From positions 1 through 48,169 of the forward strand of contig JANQFG010000268.1 in NCBI GenBank assembly GCA_028277985.1: 48,169 nt of DNA, written 5' to 3'. Position 1 is the first letter of the stretch, and the number at the start of each line of letters is the position of its first letter. The notes beneath the pieces were generated by a model. That model did no database searches. It saw only the letters and a program-made list of their open reading frames with translations, and had not been told where the DNA came from. A program made the position numbers and the translations under genes. Below, piece after piece: positions 37,954 to 46,328 of this stretch. This DNA comes from a bacterium. GTDB lineage: Bacteria > Desulfobacterota > DSWW01.

Positions 37954-40347
37954 CTACGGAACCGTCCCCCCTTCCAGGACCAGCAGCCGAGGCAGCTCCT
38001 GTGCCGAGGTGAAGTGCATCGGTATCTGACCGCCCTCCGCCCACATCTCGGCCAGGTCGTCGTAGTGGGGGCTCTTGTAGTGGCCGGACTGGCCCGGCGG
38101 GCAGATGATGGTAGAATTCTCTATGTCGGAGAAGTCGACCACCAGGCGTATCACACCCCCGGACTCCATCTCATACGGCTTGGTGTTGTTCCACATCCCG
38201 GCGTTGATCGTGAAGGTGTCGCCCTCGGTCGGGATGGGCCGTAGATTGAAGAAGCCCATCTTGTCGCCCATCGGATGCTTGAAGGTCATCCGGTGGACCT
38301 TTCCCCATGTCCAGCCCTGCGGATCGGCGCCCAGCCTCTGTGTCAGCTCCTCGACGGCTTGTTCCATGCTCGTTCGAATCACCTCATCCCTTGTTTCCCG
38401 TACGCCGGTGGTGAGGATGTTGTCGAAAAGGATGTGCTCCGCCTCATCTGCTATGCGAAGGAGCAAAAGATCCGGAACATAGATGATGTAGCTCTGGGAT
38501 AGATGTTCCGTCCACAGGGGCACGCCCACCTCGTCGGCAAAGGAGTTTTCCATCAGACGGAAGTAGAATGCGTTGAAAAGTGTGGCGGCCGGACTTTCCG
38601 TCCGGATGGCGTGGTCCCAGCCATCGAAGAGCTTCAGGCTCTCGGCCAGATCGTCCCTGTCCTTGCAGGCGCGCAAGGCGTGGGGGATCCAGCGTTTGGC
38701 CACTACGGAGACGACGTCCAATTGCAGGTCTCGTGCCTCCTCGAGTGTCAGGTCGCCCAGGTCCTCGGCCACCTCCTCGAAGCGCAGGGCCCGCTCGTAC
38801 AGGTAGTAGTTCGTCATGTGGTAGTCGGTTTCCTTGGCAGGGTTGTTGAACGAGGCTAGATACCCCTTGGCCGGGTTCAGGTCATAGGGCAGCCTCTCGA
38901 ACGGGATGGTGCCCTGCCATTCGTATTCGCCCGTCCACCCGGGCACGGGAAGAGCCCCGGTGCCTTTGGGGCGCACCGGTGGAGAGGCGGCGTACTGGTA
39001 TCCGATGTTCCCCTTTGCGTCCGCGTAGCCAACGTTCAGGGTGGGGCTCCTTATCAGGCTCAGAGCACTGCGGAACTCCTCGAAGGTGGTGGCTCTGTTG
39101 AGCTCGACGAACGCCGGAAACAGGCCGGTCGGTTCCATTCCGACCCACTTCATGGCCGCGTTCTCCGGTGCCAGGGGCATGACATCCGAGATGATCGGTC
39201 CGTGTCTCGAGATCTTGACCGTGAACGGCTCTTCCCGGATTCCGGCGGCGGTCTTGATCTTCAGGGTCTCTTCCACGATCTCGAAATCGACGTAGCCGTT
39301 CTCGGTCAGGTACTGGTCAGGGTTTTTCGGATTCGGTTTCTCGATGAAGTAGTCGAGCTCGTCCACCCTGCCGTTGACCGCACTCCAGGCGATCTTCCCG
39401 TTGAAGCCGACCGCACTCACGCCCGGCGTGCCGGGTATGGAGCCTCCGATCACGTCGTAGGTGTCCGACTTCAGGCGAACGACGTAGAACAGGGCCGGTA
39501 TTCGCGGCTTCAGATCCGGGCTTCCGGTGAAGATGGGTGCGCGGGTCGTGGTGCGCGAACCGGAGTAGATCATCCAGTTGCTGGCAGCGATGTCCGGCGG
39601 CCCGGAGGGGGCCTGGATGAATCGGTCATCGAATCTCCCGGACGGGAATCGGAAGAAAGCACTCTGCGGAGGTGCGGTCCCTTTGGCGGCTGCAGGCCCG
39701 GAAACGGTGGGGGCGAAGTCCGGAGGGGAGGGGATGAAGTGCTGGAGCGTTTCAGAATTCGTGTTTTCCCCGATACGGTAGAGTACGAGCTCGGTCTTCT
39801 TTGAGCGGGTCAGGCTGAAAGCCATGAGCGTGCCGCAGACCACCGTGTCTTCGGGCACCCAGGGTTCGGGCTGTGAGCGGAGAAACACGTATTCGCGGGG
39901 GAGGTGCTTCACCGTCTCGATGTAGGCGTTCACGCCTCGCGTGTACGCGCCGATGATGTCCTTGCATTCCTCGGGCAGTTGAGCATACTCGGCGCGGGCC
40001 AGACGGTAGAAGCCTACCGTCTTCATGAATTGATCGCTCGAAAGGGTGACCTCGCCGAAGAGTGAGGAGAGTTCCCCCCGACCGGCGAGCCTCGCCATGT
40101 CCATCTGGAACATCCGCTCCCTCGCGGTTATGTAACCCTGAGCGAACATGAGGTCCTGGTCGTTTTCGGCGAAGATGTGTGGGACCCCGTAGGCGTCGAA
40201 CCTGACCCGGACGTCGGTCGAGAGTCCCTCGAGGTCGATCGAGCCCTCGTACTTGGGCTGAGGAAGATGGAAGAAGATCCGGCTTGCGGTGATGAGAAGA
40301 ACGGCGAAGCACGCCAGGATGACCAGCATGTATTTGAATGTCCTCAT
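37954..40347 (-). CDS. Penicillin-acylase-family N-terminal nucleophile hydrolase
   Basis: A 797-residue Ntn hydrolase precursor that should self-cleave and hydrolyse amides such as N-acyl amino acids, acyl-homoserine lactones or beta-lactam side chains. The start at ATG 40347 follows AAGAGGGAA and leaves an N-terminal membrane or signal segment (residues 6-24). VRFDAYGVPHIFAENDQD and QMDMARLAGRGELS are typical alpha-chain motifs. The nucleophile is Ser256 in AASNWMIYSG, where cleavage would create the beta chain; the family norm is SNxW, so one residue is missing. PGTPGVSAVGFNGKIAW follows. It is probably periplasmic. It lies between the radical SAM gene and an alpha/beta hydrolase, all on the minus strand. 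Confidence 0.85.
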   Translation of the reverse strand: MRTFKYMLVILACFAVLLITASRIFFHLPQPKYEGSIDLEGLSTDVRVRFDAYGVPHIFAENDQDLMFAQGYITARERMFQMDMARLAGRGELSSLFGEVTLSSDQFMKTVGFYRLARAEYAQLPEECKDIIGAYTRGVNAYIETVKHLPREYVFLRSQPEPWVPEDTVVCGTLMAFSLTRSKKTELVLYRIGENTNSETLQHFIPSPPDFAPTVSGPAAAKGTAPPQSAFFRFPSGRFDDRFIQAPSGPPDIAASNWMIYSGSRTTTRAPIFTGSPDLKPRIPALFYVVRLKSDTYDVIGGSIPGTPGVSAVGFNGKIAWSAVNGRVDELDYFIEKPNPKNPDQYLTENGYVDFEIVEETLKIKTAAGIREEPFTVKISRHGPIISDVMPLAPENAAMKWVGMEPTGLFPAFVELNRATTFEEFRSALSLIRSPTLNVGYADAKGNIGYQYAASPPVRPKGTGALPVPGWTGEYEWQGTIPFERLPYDLNPAKGYLASFNNPAKETDYHMTNYYLYERALRFEEVAEDLGDLTLEEARDLQLDVVSVVAKRWIPHALRACKDRDDLAESLKLFDGWDHAIRTESPAATLFNAFYFRLMENSFADEVGVPLWTEHLSQSYIIYVPDLLLLRIADEAEHILFDNILTTGVRETRDEVIRTSMEQAVEELTQRLGADPQGWTWGKVHRMTFKHPMGDKMGFFNLRPIPTEGDTFTINAGMWNNTKPYEMESGGVIRLVVDFSDIENSTIICPPGQSGHYKSPHYDDLAEMWAEGGQIPMHFTSAQELPRLLVLEGGTVP

Positions 40348-40381
40348 GTATTCCCTCTTCTTCCTGTATCCCTCACGTGAT

Positions 40382-41488
40382 TCAGTAGCTGCCGAGGCCG
40401 GGATCAAACCAGTTCAGGATGCGGGCGTTCTCATCCCGCGGGTAGGTGTGCGAGAGGTCATGGACGACGCGCAGGGTGATGTCGGCCCCCACCTGTTCGA
40501 GCACCCTTGCGTCCCGCTGCGCCATCTCGAGCCGAAACATCCAGTCGAGCGCCCCGTGTACCCAGTGGATCCGCTTTCCGCGGGCCTGGTCGAGGTCCCC
40601 GGGCGGCATTACACAGGCGACTACGGCAAATGCGGTGAAAGGGGAAGCGGGCTGCAGGGCGTTAGCGAGGGCAAAGGTTCCCCCGTCCGAGATGCCGGTC
40701 AGCAGCATCCGTTCCGAGTCCACGTTCCACTTCCCTCTGACCTCGTCGATCATGGCCGAGATGGCCTCGCCGTCGATCTGAGGCATCATCAGGGACCATG
40801 TGGTCGCGGACGAGGTCGGGGCCATGAGCAGGAACCGCCGGCTGCGTGCTTCCCGAACCCAGGTCCAGAGGAAGTCCCGGCCGTGTCCGAACCCGCCGTG
40901 CAGAGCGGTCACCAGAGGCCAGGCCTTCGATCCGTCGTATGACTCCGGTACGTAGAGGGAGTAGGCCCCCCTGGCATAGGGGTCGCGTTCCGTCCCGACG
41001 TGATGCAGGCCGCTGTCCGTCCTGGGCGGGGGGTCGGGATCGAGTTCCGCGGCCCTTTCTCTTGCCTCGGGTTCGAAAAAGAACCGGTTGATCGTCGGTA
41101 GGGCCTGTCGCAGAGGGAAGAGTTGCTCCTGGGCGCGGCAGGATTTTCGAAGGCCCTGCAGGACCTGGATGACCGTCTTCTCCATGTCGCTCCGACTGGA
41201 CCCGGTGATCAGTTCCAGGGCCTCTATGACGAGGCCGGCGGATCGGTCCAGCGCTTCCCGGACGCCTCCGAAGCCGCCCGAGGGCTCCATTTTTCGTGTA
41301 TCCCGACGCGCCTGCTCGAGAGAGGGTAGAAGAGGGAGCATCTCTTCCTGCAGGCTCGGGATCGTGGGCGGGAAGAACCTGCGCTGGAGGTTCTCGATCG
41401 CCCTGAGCGCCCTTATCACCTCGGAGCAGAGGTAGTCGAGCTTCCGGACAAAGGGGTCGTTCATGCTGCCGTTTTCATCCGTGGCCAT
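40382..41488 (-). CDS. Alpha/beta hydrolase (esterase/PHB-depolymerase-like) with helical N-terminal domain
   Basis: A 368-residue hydrolase. The N-terminal 150 residues are helical and unmatched. The hydrolase domain starts near 170 with GAYSLYVPESYDG and LHGGFGHGRD (oxyanion hole, 197-205). The triad is readable: Ser267 in GISDGG, Asp315 in HGALDW and His347 in LSHTYP. ATG 41488 was chosen; the in-frame ATG at 41533 nearly reaches the neighbouring gene. It lacks a signal peptide, so it is probably cytoplasmic, unlike its exported neighbours. It may hydrolyse an ester or thioester product. Substrate unknown. Confidence 0.8.
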   Translation of the reverse strand: MATDENGSMNDPFVRKLDYLCSEVIRALRAIENLQRRFFPPTIPSLQEEMLPLLPSLEQARRDTRKMEPSGGFGGVREALDRSAGLVIEALELITGSSRSDMEKTVIQVLQGLRKSCRAQEQLFPLRQALPTINRFFFEPEARERAAELDPDPPPRTDSGLHHVGTERDPYARGAYSLYVPESYDGSKAWPLVTALHGGFGHGRDFLWTWVREARSRRFLLMAPTSSATTWSLMMPQIDGEAISAMIDEVRGKWNVDSERMLLTGISDGGTFALANALQPASPFTAFAVVACVMPPGDLDQARGKRIHWVHGALDWMFRLEMAQRDARVLEQVGADITLRVVHDLSHTYPRDENARILNWFDPGLGSY

Positions 41489-41548
41489 CGGTTCAGAACC
41501 TCTCGCGGTACAGGGGTGCGACTTCGAATCCATTTCCGGAGCGGGACG

Positions 41549-43273
41549 CTAGAATCTCTCATCGTACAGGGACAGGACGGCTTCGGTGTCTCCCGGAACG
41601 GTCCAGGTTCTCCGGATCAAGCTGCCCGGTGTCCTTCCTGTGAGCTCTCCCTCCTCCACCACGATTTGCCCGTTGACGATCACGTAGTGGATGCCCAGGG
41701 GCGCAAGATCGAGCATGCCCGGCTCAGGCTTTGCCCTGTCGATGATCGTATCCGGGTCGAAGACGGTGATGTCCGCATCACAGCCCTCCTGCAGGCGGCC
41801 TTTCTTGTCGAGGCCCAGCCACAGGGCAGGCGCGATGGTGGCCTTGAAGACCGCTTCCTCGAGCGTGAGGGCGTCGTGACCCCTGGACCAGTGCCCGAAG
41901 AGCCTGGAGAAGCAGGCCAGGGTGCGGGGCTGGATGATGACTTCGTCGGTGCTCGTGTTCCTCGAGACGCCTCCGTCATTGCCCATGAACACGAAGGGCC
42001 TCTTCAGGGACAGAATGGTCTGGGACGGCTCGACGATGTCGCACCAGACGTTCACGCTGATCGAGTCCGAGCCCTCCTCCGCCCTTGCCCGTCCCTCGGC
42101 AAATGCGTTTGCCAGGGTTTCCACCTGGCTCATGGTGCTGAATCGCTCATAGGCCGTCATGAAGAGGGCACCGTCCACGTAAACGTCTTCCGCCAAGAAG
42201 AACTGGTCCGGGGTGACCCCGACCAGGAGCATGAGCAGCCGGACCGGGATCTCCCCGAACCGGGTCAGGGCAAAGAAGTCGTTCTTGAAGGTATCGTATC
42301 CGATGATGTCGGCGGCCATGGGAAGGCCCTCATCCAGGACAGCGTTTTCGATTCTGTCGAGGGCCCATTCGGTAGAGCCGTTATAGGTCATGTCGGTGAG
42401 ATGAGAGACCAGATATGGAATGTCCGCCGCCCTGCAGGTCCGCAACGCTTCCTCGAGGCTGTCTCTGTAGAAGATGATGCCCAGCTGCTGAACCACCACG
42501 TCCCGGATGTGGCTGGCAGCCATGCCGCCCGCGGCCCGGCTGACCAAAGCCAGCTCTGTCATGGCCCTTTCGGTGGTTCCCGGATCGTAGAACGAGCCGT
42601 AGGACACGCCAAAGGCGCCGGCGGCAAGATCCCTTTCGAGCAGCGGGAGCATTTCCGCGATCTGAAGCTCGCTCTCCGGTTCCCCGTGGGAGCATCCGAC
42701 TTCCCCTCTCAAAGAGAGATTGCCGCTCAGGGTCGCATAGTTGTTGCAGAGCAGCCCTTCGCTCTCCACCTTGTCCATGAACTCGGGAAAGGTCAGTCCG
42801 GTCCGGTTGTCCACGATCTGTCCGTTGAACTCGAGCACCATGCCTGTCGGGGACAGCCCGCAGTTGCCGCCCAGCCAGGAGGTGATGCCGTCCTGCACAT
42901 AGGCCCTGGCCGACTCGTAGAGCTGGACGCTGAAGACGCTGTTTCCCTCGTGGGTGTGGGTGTTGATGAATCCGGGGGAGACCACGAGGCCCGAGGCGTC
43001 GAGCGCTTGGCCGTCCTCGGAGAGTGTGAGGTCCGGACCGTCGCCTGCAACGATCTTGCCGATGACTCCCTGTCGGACGGCTACGGTCGCGATTTCGTCA
43101 CGGCCCGTCTCCGGGTCTATCACGCGGCCGTTCCGGATGATCAGGTCGTACTCACCGGTGGGGGAAGCGAGATTGCCCGCCGGGTCGTCGTCCGAACACG
43201 CCGACACGGCACAGAGGGCCGCAAGCAGGAGGGAGGCAAACAAGCATGCCCTTCTCGGGTCAAAGCGTGACAT
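41549..43273 (-). CDS. Amidohydrolase-superfamily lipoprotein (D-aminoacylase-like)
   Basis: A 574-residue metal-dependent hydrolase anchored as a lipoprotein. Start ATG 43273 follows GGAGGTGG. The signal peptide ends in the lipobox VSAC with Cys26, and Asp/Glu-poor linker residues follow. YDLIIRNGRVIDPETG opens the beta-sandwich. Metal-binding His106 and His108 are in SPGFINTHTHEGN. ASHIRD, VSHLTDMT and GNDGGVSR supply later ligands. D-aminoacylases usually have DTHTHYD here, so the replaced Asp and Asn are unusual. With the penicillin-acylase gene it suggests turnover of N-acylated compounds in the periplasm. Confidence 0.82.
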   Translation of the reverse strand: MSRFDPRRACLFASLLLAALCAVSACSDDDPAGNLASPTGEYDLIIRNGRVIDPETGRDEIATVAVRQGVIGKIVAGDGPDLTLSEDGQALDASGLVVSPGFINTHTHEGNSVFSVQLYESARAYVQDGITSWLGGNCGLSPTGMVLEFNGQIVDNRTGLTFPEFMDKVESEGLLCNNYATLSGNLSLRGEVGCSHGEPESELQIAEMLPLLERDLAAGAFGVSYGSFYDPGTTERAMTELALVSRAAGGMAASHIRDVVVQQLGIIFYRDSLEEALRTCRAADIPYLVSHLTDMTYNGSTEWALDRIENAVLDEGLPMAADIIGYDTFKNDFFALTRFGEIPVRLLMLLVGVTPDQFFLAEDVYVDGALFMTAYERFSTMSQVETLANAFAEGRARAEEGSDSISVNVWCDIVEPSQTILSLKRPFVFMGNDGGVSRNTSTDEVIIQPRTLACFSRLFGHWSRGHDALTLEEAVFKATIAPALWLGLDKKGRLQEGCDADITVFDPDTIIDRAKPEPGMLDLAPLGIHYVIVNGQIVVEEGELTGRTPGSLIRRTWTVPGDTEAVLSLYDERF

Positions 43274-43401
43274 GAACCACCTCCGGAAAGAACGAGGGGG
43301 GTGCACGGAACCTCCATTAGTGTTTATAGCAGAGGGCACGAGGGATTGCGAGCCGGAACCCCGGCCGGCCGGACGGGGAGGCAGGGCGGCCCCGGCAGCC
43401 C

Positions 43402-43430
43402 TTGACCCTGGCCCCGGAATCGATTATCAA
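43402..43430 (+). promoter_or_regulatory. Candidate sigma-70 promoter of the kinase-like gene
   Basis: TTGACC (43402-43407), a 17-nt spacer and TATCAA (43425-43430), placing the start near 43437, shortly before the GTG at 43455. It lies in the 181-nt gap between this gene and the divergent amidohydrolase, which also has a GC-rich palindromic CCGGCCGGCCGG. Confidence 0.45.
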
Positions 43431-43454
43431 TCTTCCCTTGAAGGGGCCAAAGCC

Positions 43455-44195
43455 GTGAAGGCGAGCAAGTCGAAGAGACGTCGAATCGATGCGTTTGATT
43501 TCCAGCCCGGGCGGGTGCTCGCGGGCAAGTACGAGGTCCTGTCCCGTCTTGGTGCCGGATGGGAGGGAGAGGTCTTCAAGGTGCGCGAGATCAACATGGG
43601 TATCGTGCGTGCCGCCAAGTTCTTCTACCCGCACCGCAACCCGAGAGACCGCAACGCGAACTTCTACGCAAAGAAGCTGCACAAGCTTCGCTACTGCGAC
43701 ATCTTGATTCAATACCACACCCACGAGACGATCCAGTTCAAGAGGACCCCGATCACCTTTCTCGTTTCCGACTACGTGGAGGGAGAGCTGCTCTTTGAAT
43801 TGCTAAAGCGGCAGCCGGGCAAGCGGCTCACCGTCTTCGAGGGCCTGCATCTTCTTCACAGCCTGGTGGCAGGGATCGAGTGCATTCATCTCCTCGGTGA
43901 CTACCACGGGGACATTCACGACGAGAACATCATCGTGAACCGGTTTGGGCTGGGATTCGACGTGAAGCTCGTTGACCTCTTCCACTGGGGCGCGCCCAAG
44001 GCCTCGAACATTCACCAGGACGTGTGCGATCTGATTCGGGTCTTCTACGATGTGATCGGCGGGGCGAAGCACTACTCCAGACATCCCCCGATCGTCAAGG
44101 AGATCTGCTGCGGGCTGAAGCGGACGCTTATCCTGCAGAAGTTTCGTTCGGCGGGACAGCTTCGCGAACACCTGGAAACGATCGATTGGGAATGA
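43455..44195 (+). CDS. Protein-kinase-like protein (compact, atypical)
   Basis: A 246-residue protein with a protein-kinase fold. The glycine loop is GAGWEGEV (33-40), Lys55 is in AAKFF, the catalytic loop is HGDIHDEN (Asp153, Asn158), and the metal-binding DFG is DLF (Asp174). The activation segment is very short, and the C-lobe ends about 70 residues later, so this is much smaller than a Ser/Thr kinase. GTG 43455 follows AAGGGG; longer in-frame starts would overlap the divergent amidohydrolase. Catalytic residues are retained, so it may be active. No transmembrane or sensor domain is attached. The target is unknown. Confidence 0.7.
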   Translation: MKASKSKRRRIDAFDFQPGRVLAGKYEVLSRLGAGWEGEVFKVREINMGIVRAAKFFYPHRNPRDRNANFYAKKLHKLRYCDILIQYHTHETIQFKRTPITFLVSDYVEGELLFELLKRQPGKRLTVFEGLHLLHSLVAGIECIHLLGDYHGDIHDENIIVNRFGLGFDVKLVDLFHWGAPKASNIHQDVCDLIRVFYDVIGGAKHYSRHPPIVKEICCGLKRTLILQKFRSAGQLREHLETIDWE

Positions 44196-44237
44196 CGGCG
44201 AGCCCAGGCAACTCGAAATCGTAACAGGGACAGCACT

Positions 44238-45035
44238 TCAGAATAGAGGTTCACCCTTTCCGTACGGGTTCTGGACCTTGTTGTACTCCGCCATCGCCCG
44301 CTGTGCGATGCCTCTCAAGGCTTCGGCACGCTCCAGGGAGGGGGGATGGGTGGAGAGAAAGGCAGGAGCCCGGGCCTGTTCCGCCTCGGCGAATCGCTCC
44401 CAGAGCGCCACGGCCTCGTTCGGATCGTATCCTGCCCTCGCCATGTAGATGGTCCCGATGTTGTCCGCCTCGCTCTCGTGCTTTCGTGAATAGGGCAGCA
44501 GGACTCCAACGTTGGCCGAGAGCCCGATGGCGGCCAGAATCAGATCTCTGTGCTCCGAGTTCTGGAGGGACACATCCGCCATGCTGAGCCCCATGTTGAC
44601 CAGCAGCACCTGGCTCATCCTCTCCGCGCCGTGCCGTGCGATTGCGTGGGCGATCTCGTGACCCATGATGGCTGCCAGCCCGGCCTCGTTCTGCGCAATC
44701 TCCATGATTCCCGTGTACACGGCCACCTTGCCGCCGGGCAGGGCGAAGGCGTTCTTCTGTTCGGACTCGATGAGCTTGAACTCCCAGTCCAGGTCGGGCA
44801 TGTCCGAGACCCGCGCGATGTTTCTGCCCACCTTGTCCACCATCAGGACCCACTTCTTGTTATCCGAGAGCTTTTCCTGGGACAGGATCTCCTGGTAGGC
44901 CTGGGCGCCCATGGCCGCCTCCTGGCCGGGAGAGATCAGGATCAGGGCCCTTCGTTGGGTGTGCGGGACCGTGGCGCAACTCTGCGCCAGGAAGAGAAGC
45001 AGGATCATGAGAAAACCGGTTGCCGCTCGCTTCAT
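44238..45035 (-). CDS. M48-family metalloprotease lipoprotein
   Basis: A 265-residue zinc protease. Start ATG 45035 follows GAGGGAAAG. The signal peptide ends at AQSC with Cys20 as likely lipidation site. NAFALPGGKVAVYTGI and the zinc motif MGHEIAHAIARHG (His126, Glu127, His130) define the M48 family; the third ligand is in RKHESEADNIG. STHPPSLERAEAL is the usual C-terminal motif of LoiP/YcaL/BepA-like proteins, which act in outer-membrane quality control. It converges with the kinase-like gene, 42 nt apart, and no terminator is visible. Confidence 0.88.
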   Translation of the reverse strand: MKRAATGFLMILLLFLAQSCATVPHTQRRALILISPGQEAAMGAQAYQEILSQEKLSDNKKWVLMVDKVGRNIARVSDMPDLDWEFKLIESEQKNAFALPGGKVAVYTGIMEIAQNEAGLAAIMGHEIAHAIARHGAERMSQVLLVNMGLSMADVSLQNSEHRDLILAAIGLSANVGVLLPYSRKHESEADNIGTIYMARAGYDPNEAVALWERFAEAEQARAPAFLSTHPPSLERAEALRGIAQRAMAEYNKVQNPYGKGEPLF

Positions 45036-45123
45036 TTCTTTCCCTCGACGTGTTCGTTTCATTCAGATTATATACGAATCAGATGCGACATGGTAACGTG
45101 TACAGCGCAAGGAGGTGCAAAAG

Positions 45124-45612
45124 GTGACCCGAGACCCGGAATTGGATGATTTGACAGAGAAGATGGAAGAGGCAATCTCTCGGATGGCCTCGAAGGAGAT
45201 CGTGGTCCGAAAGGAAACCATGAAGGCCTTCTGCGAAATCGTGGAGGAAGGGAATCCGATCTATTCGGATTCTCAGGCGGCGAGGGATGCCGGTTTCGAC
45301 AACATCCCCATACCGGAGTCCTACCTGCTTACCCTGATCACGCCCCTGTCGCACGAGCTCTTCACGACAGGCCTCGGCCCGCTCCTGGGGCCCGTGGTCA
45401 AGGGGATCATTCATACATCTTCGGTGATCGAGTTCCTCGAGCCATTGTACTGCGATATCCCGTACCGCCTCGAAATGGCCTTTGGTGGATTGGTGCGAAA
45501 AAAGGGGAAGATGGGGGAATACTTCGTGGGGACTTACCCTCACAGGGTCTTCGACGCCCGGGACGAATTGATGGCCGTCGATCGGCACGTCTTTTTCCTT
45601 CGAACCGACTAG
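45124..45612 (+). CDS. MaoC-type hydratase, presumed non-catalytic subunit
   Basis: A 162-residue hot-dog protein (FAS1-like N-terminal dehydratase type). GGAGG at 45111-45115 suits the GTG at 45124; the GTG at 45115 overlaps that site. The hydratase motif position reads EGNPIYSD, with Tyr47 where the catalytic His would be, so this subunit is probably structural. It is followed 10 nt later by a partner that keeps the His. This matches the two-subunit layout of HadAB or of the HTD2-type heterodimers, where a pseudo-active chain shapes the acyl tunnel. Substrate unknown. Confidence 0.78.
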   Translation: MTRDPELDDLTEKMEEAISRMASKEIVVRKETMKAFCEIVEEGNPIYSDSQAARDAGFDNIPIPESYLLTLITPLSHELFTTGLGPLLGPVVKGIIHTSSVIEFLEPLYCDIPYRLEMAFGGLVRKKGKMGEYFVGTYPHRVFDARDELMAVDRHVFFLRTD

Positions 45613-45622
45613 GGGAGAGAGA

Positions 45623-46045
45623 ATGGCGGCAGCAAATGCCTTTGACAAGATCCGGGAACAGGAGGAAATCCCGGCCCTCGAGATCGATTTCTCCGAGCAG
45701 AGAAACCGGGATTATTGCGAGCTGGTGAACGAGATCAATCCCCTTCACTTCGATCGGGAATATGCACGGGCCCTCGGGTACAAGGACATCGTGGTGGCCG
45801 GGATCTTCACCGCCTCTCTGTTTCCGAAGCTGATTACGGATTGGTTGGGAAATGAGGCGACCATCGACCGGATGGAAGTGAAGTTCGAGACCCCCGCCTA
45901 TCTGAACGACACGGTGACCTACCGTGGCCGGGTCAGCAAGAAAGAGGTGGCGGAGGGCGTGAACCGGCTTGCTTGCGACGTCTGGTCCGAGAACCCGGCC
46001 GCCGAGCGGCTCGCCTCGGCCACGATCCTCGTTCGTTTCCTTTAG
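45623..46045 (+). CDS. MaoC-type hydratase, catalytic subunit
   Basis: A 140-residue hot-dog hydratase. ATG 45623 follows GGGGAGAGAG. NEINPLHFDREYA (Glu37, Asn39, His42) is the hydratase-2 motif with Glu in place of the common Asp, followed by DIVVAGIFTASL, the overhanging segment. With the upstream gene it should form a heteromeric (R)-enoyl-CoA hydratase. It differs clearly from the tandem MaoC proteins at 17760 and 18232, so the window holds two independent hydratase systems of this fold. Confidence 0.82.
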   Translation: MAAANAFDKIREQEEIPALEIDFSEQRNRDYCELVNEINPLHFDREYARALGYKDIVVAGIFTASLFPKLITDWLGNEATIDRMEVKFETPAYLNDTVTYRGRVSKKEVAEGVNRLACDVWSENPAAERLASATILVRFL

Positions 46046-46065
46046 TTGGGGACAGCCACCGATTC

Positions 46066-46079
46066 CCGAGAAAACTCGG
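46066..46079 (+). terminator. Small hairpin after the hydratase pair
   Basis: CCGAG-AAAA-CTCGG, a 5-bp stem with a four-base loop, about 20 nt after the stop codon. No T tract follows, so it is only a weak terminator candidate. The large palindrome at 46091-46144 begins 12 nt later. Confidence 0.35.
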
Positions 46080-46090
46080 TAAGGCATAGA

Positions 46091-46144
46091 GGGGTCAGGC
46101 CGAAACTATCAACCCAAGAAGGTTGATAGTTTCGGCCTGACCCC
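46091..46144. repeat. Perfect 24-bp inverted repeat (REP/RAYT-like palindrome)
   Basis: Arms at 46091-46114 and 46121-46144 are perfect reverse complements around the loop CAAGAA. The outer ends read GGGGTCAGGCC / GGCCTGACCCC. Palindromes with this GGGGTCAGG end are, to my knowledge, common near REP-associated tyrosine transposases in Deltaproteobacteria, but no transposase is next to it here. It lies in the 283-nt gap before the esterase gene and could double as a transcription terminator. Confidence 0.8.
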
Positions 46145-46328
46145 ATTTGTTCGGGCGAACTTCCAAATACGGCAGCTGTAATGCATGTGTATGGTGGGAT
46201 TTCGATTGACTTCCCCGAGCCGACGGTGGTATTGCCTTAGGGGAATCGGTAATAATAGAATATAATTACGCACAGTGGTACATTGCCGGTCCGTGCCGCC
46301 GCGGCCAAAACCTTCAGGGAGGAACGTC

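Noticed and set aside
41516..43270. 584-codon plus-strand open frame opposite the amidohydrolase
   Set aside because: The minus strand encodes a lipoprotein signal and THTH metal motif; the plus frame has no protein-like features.
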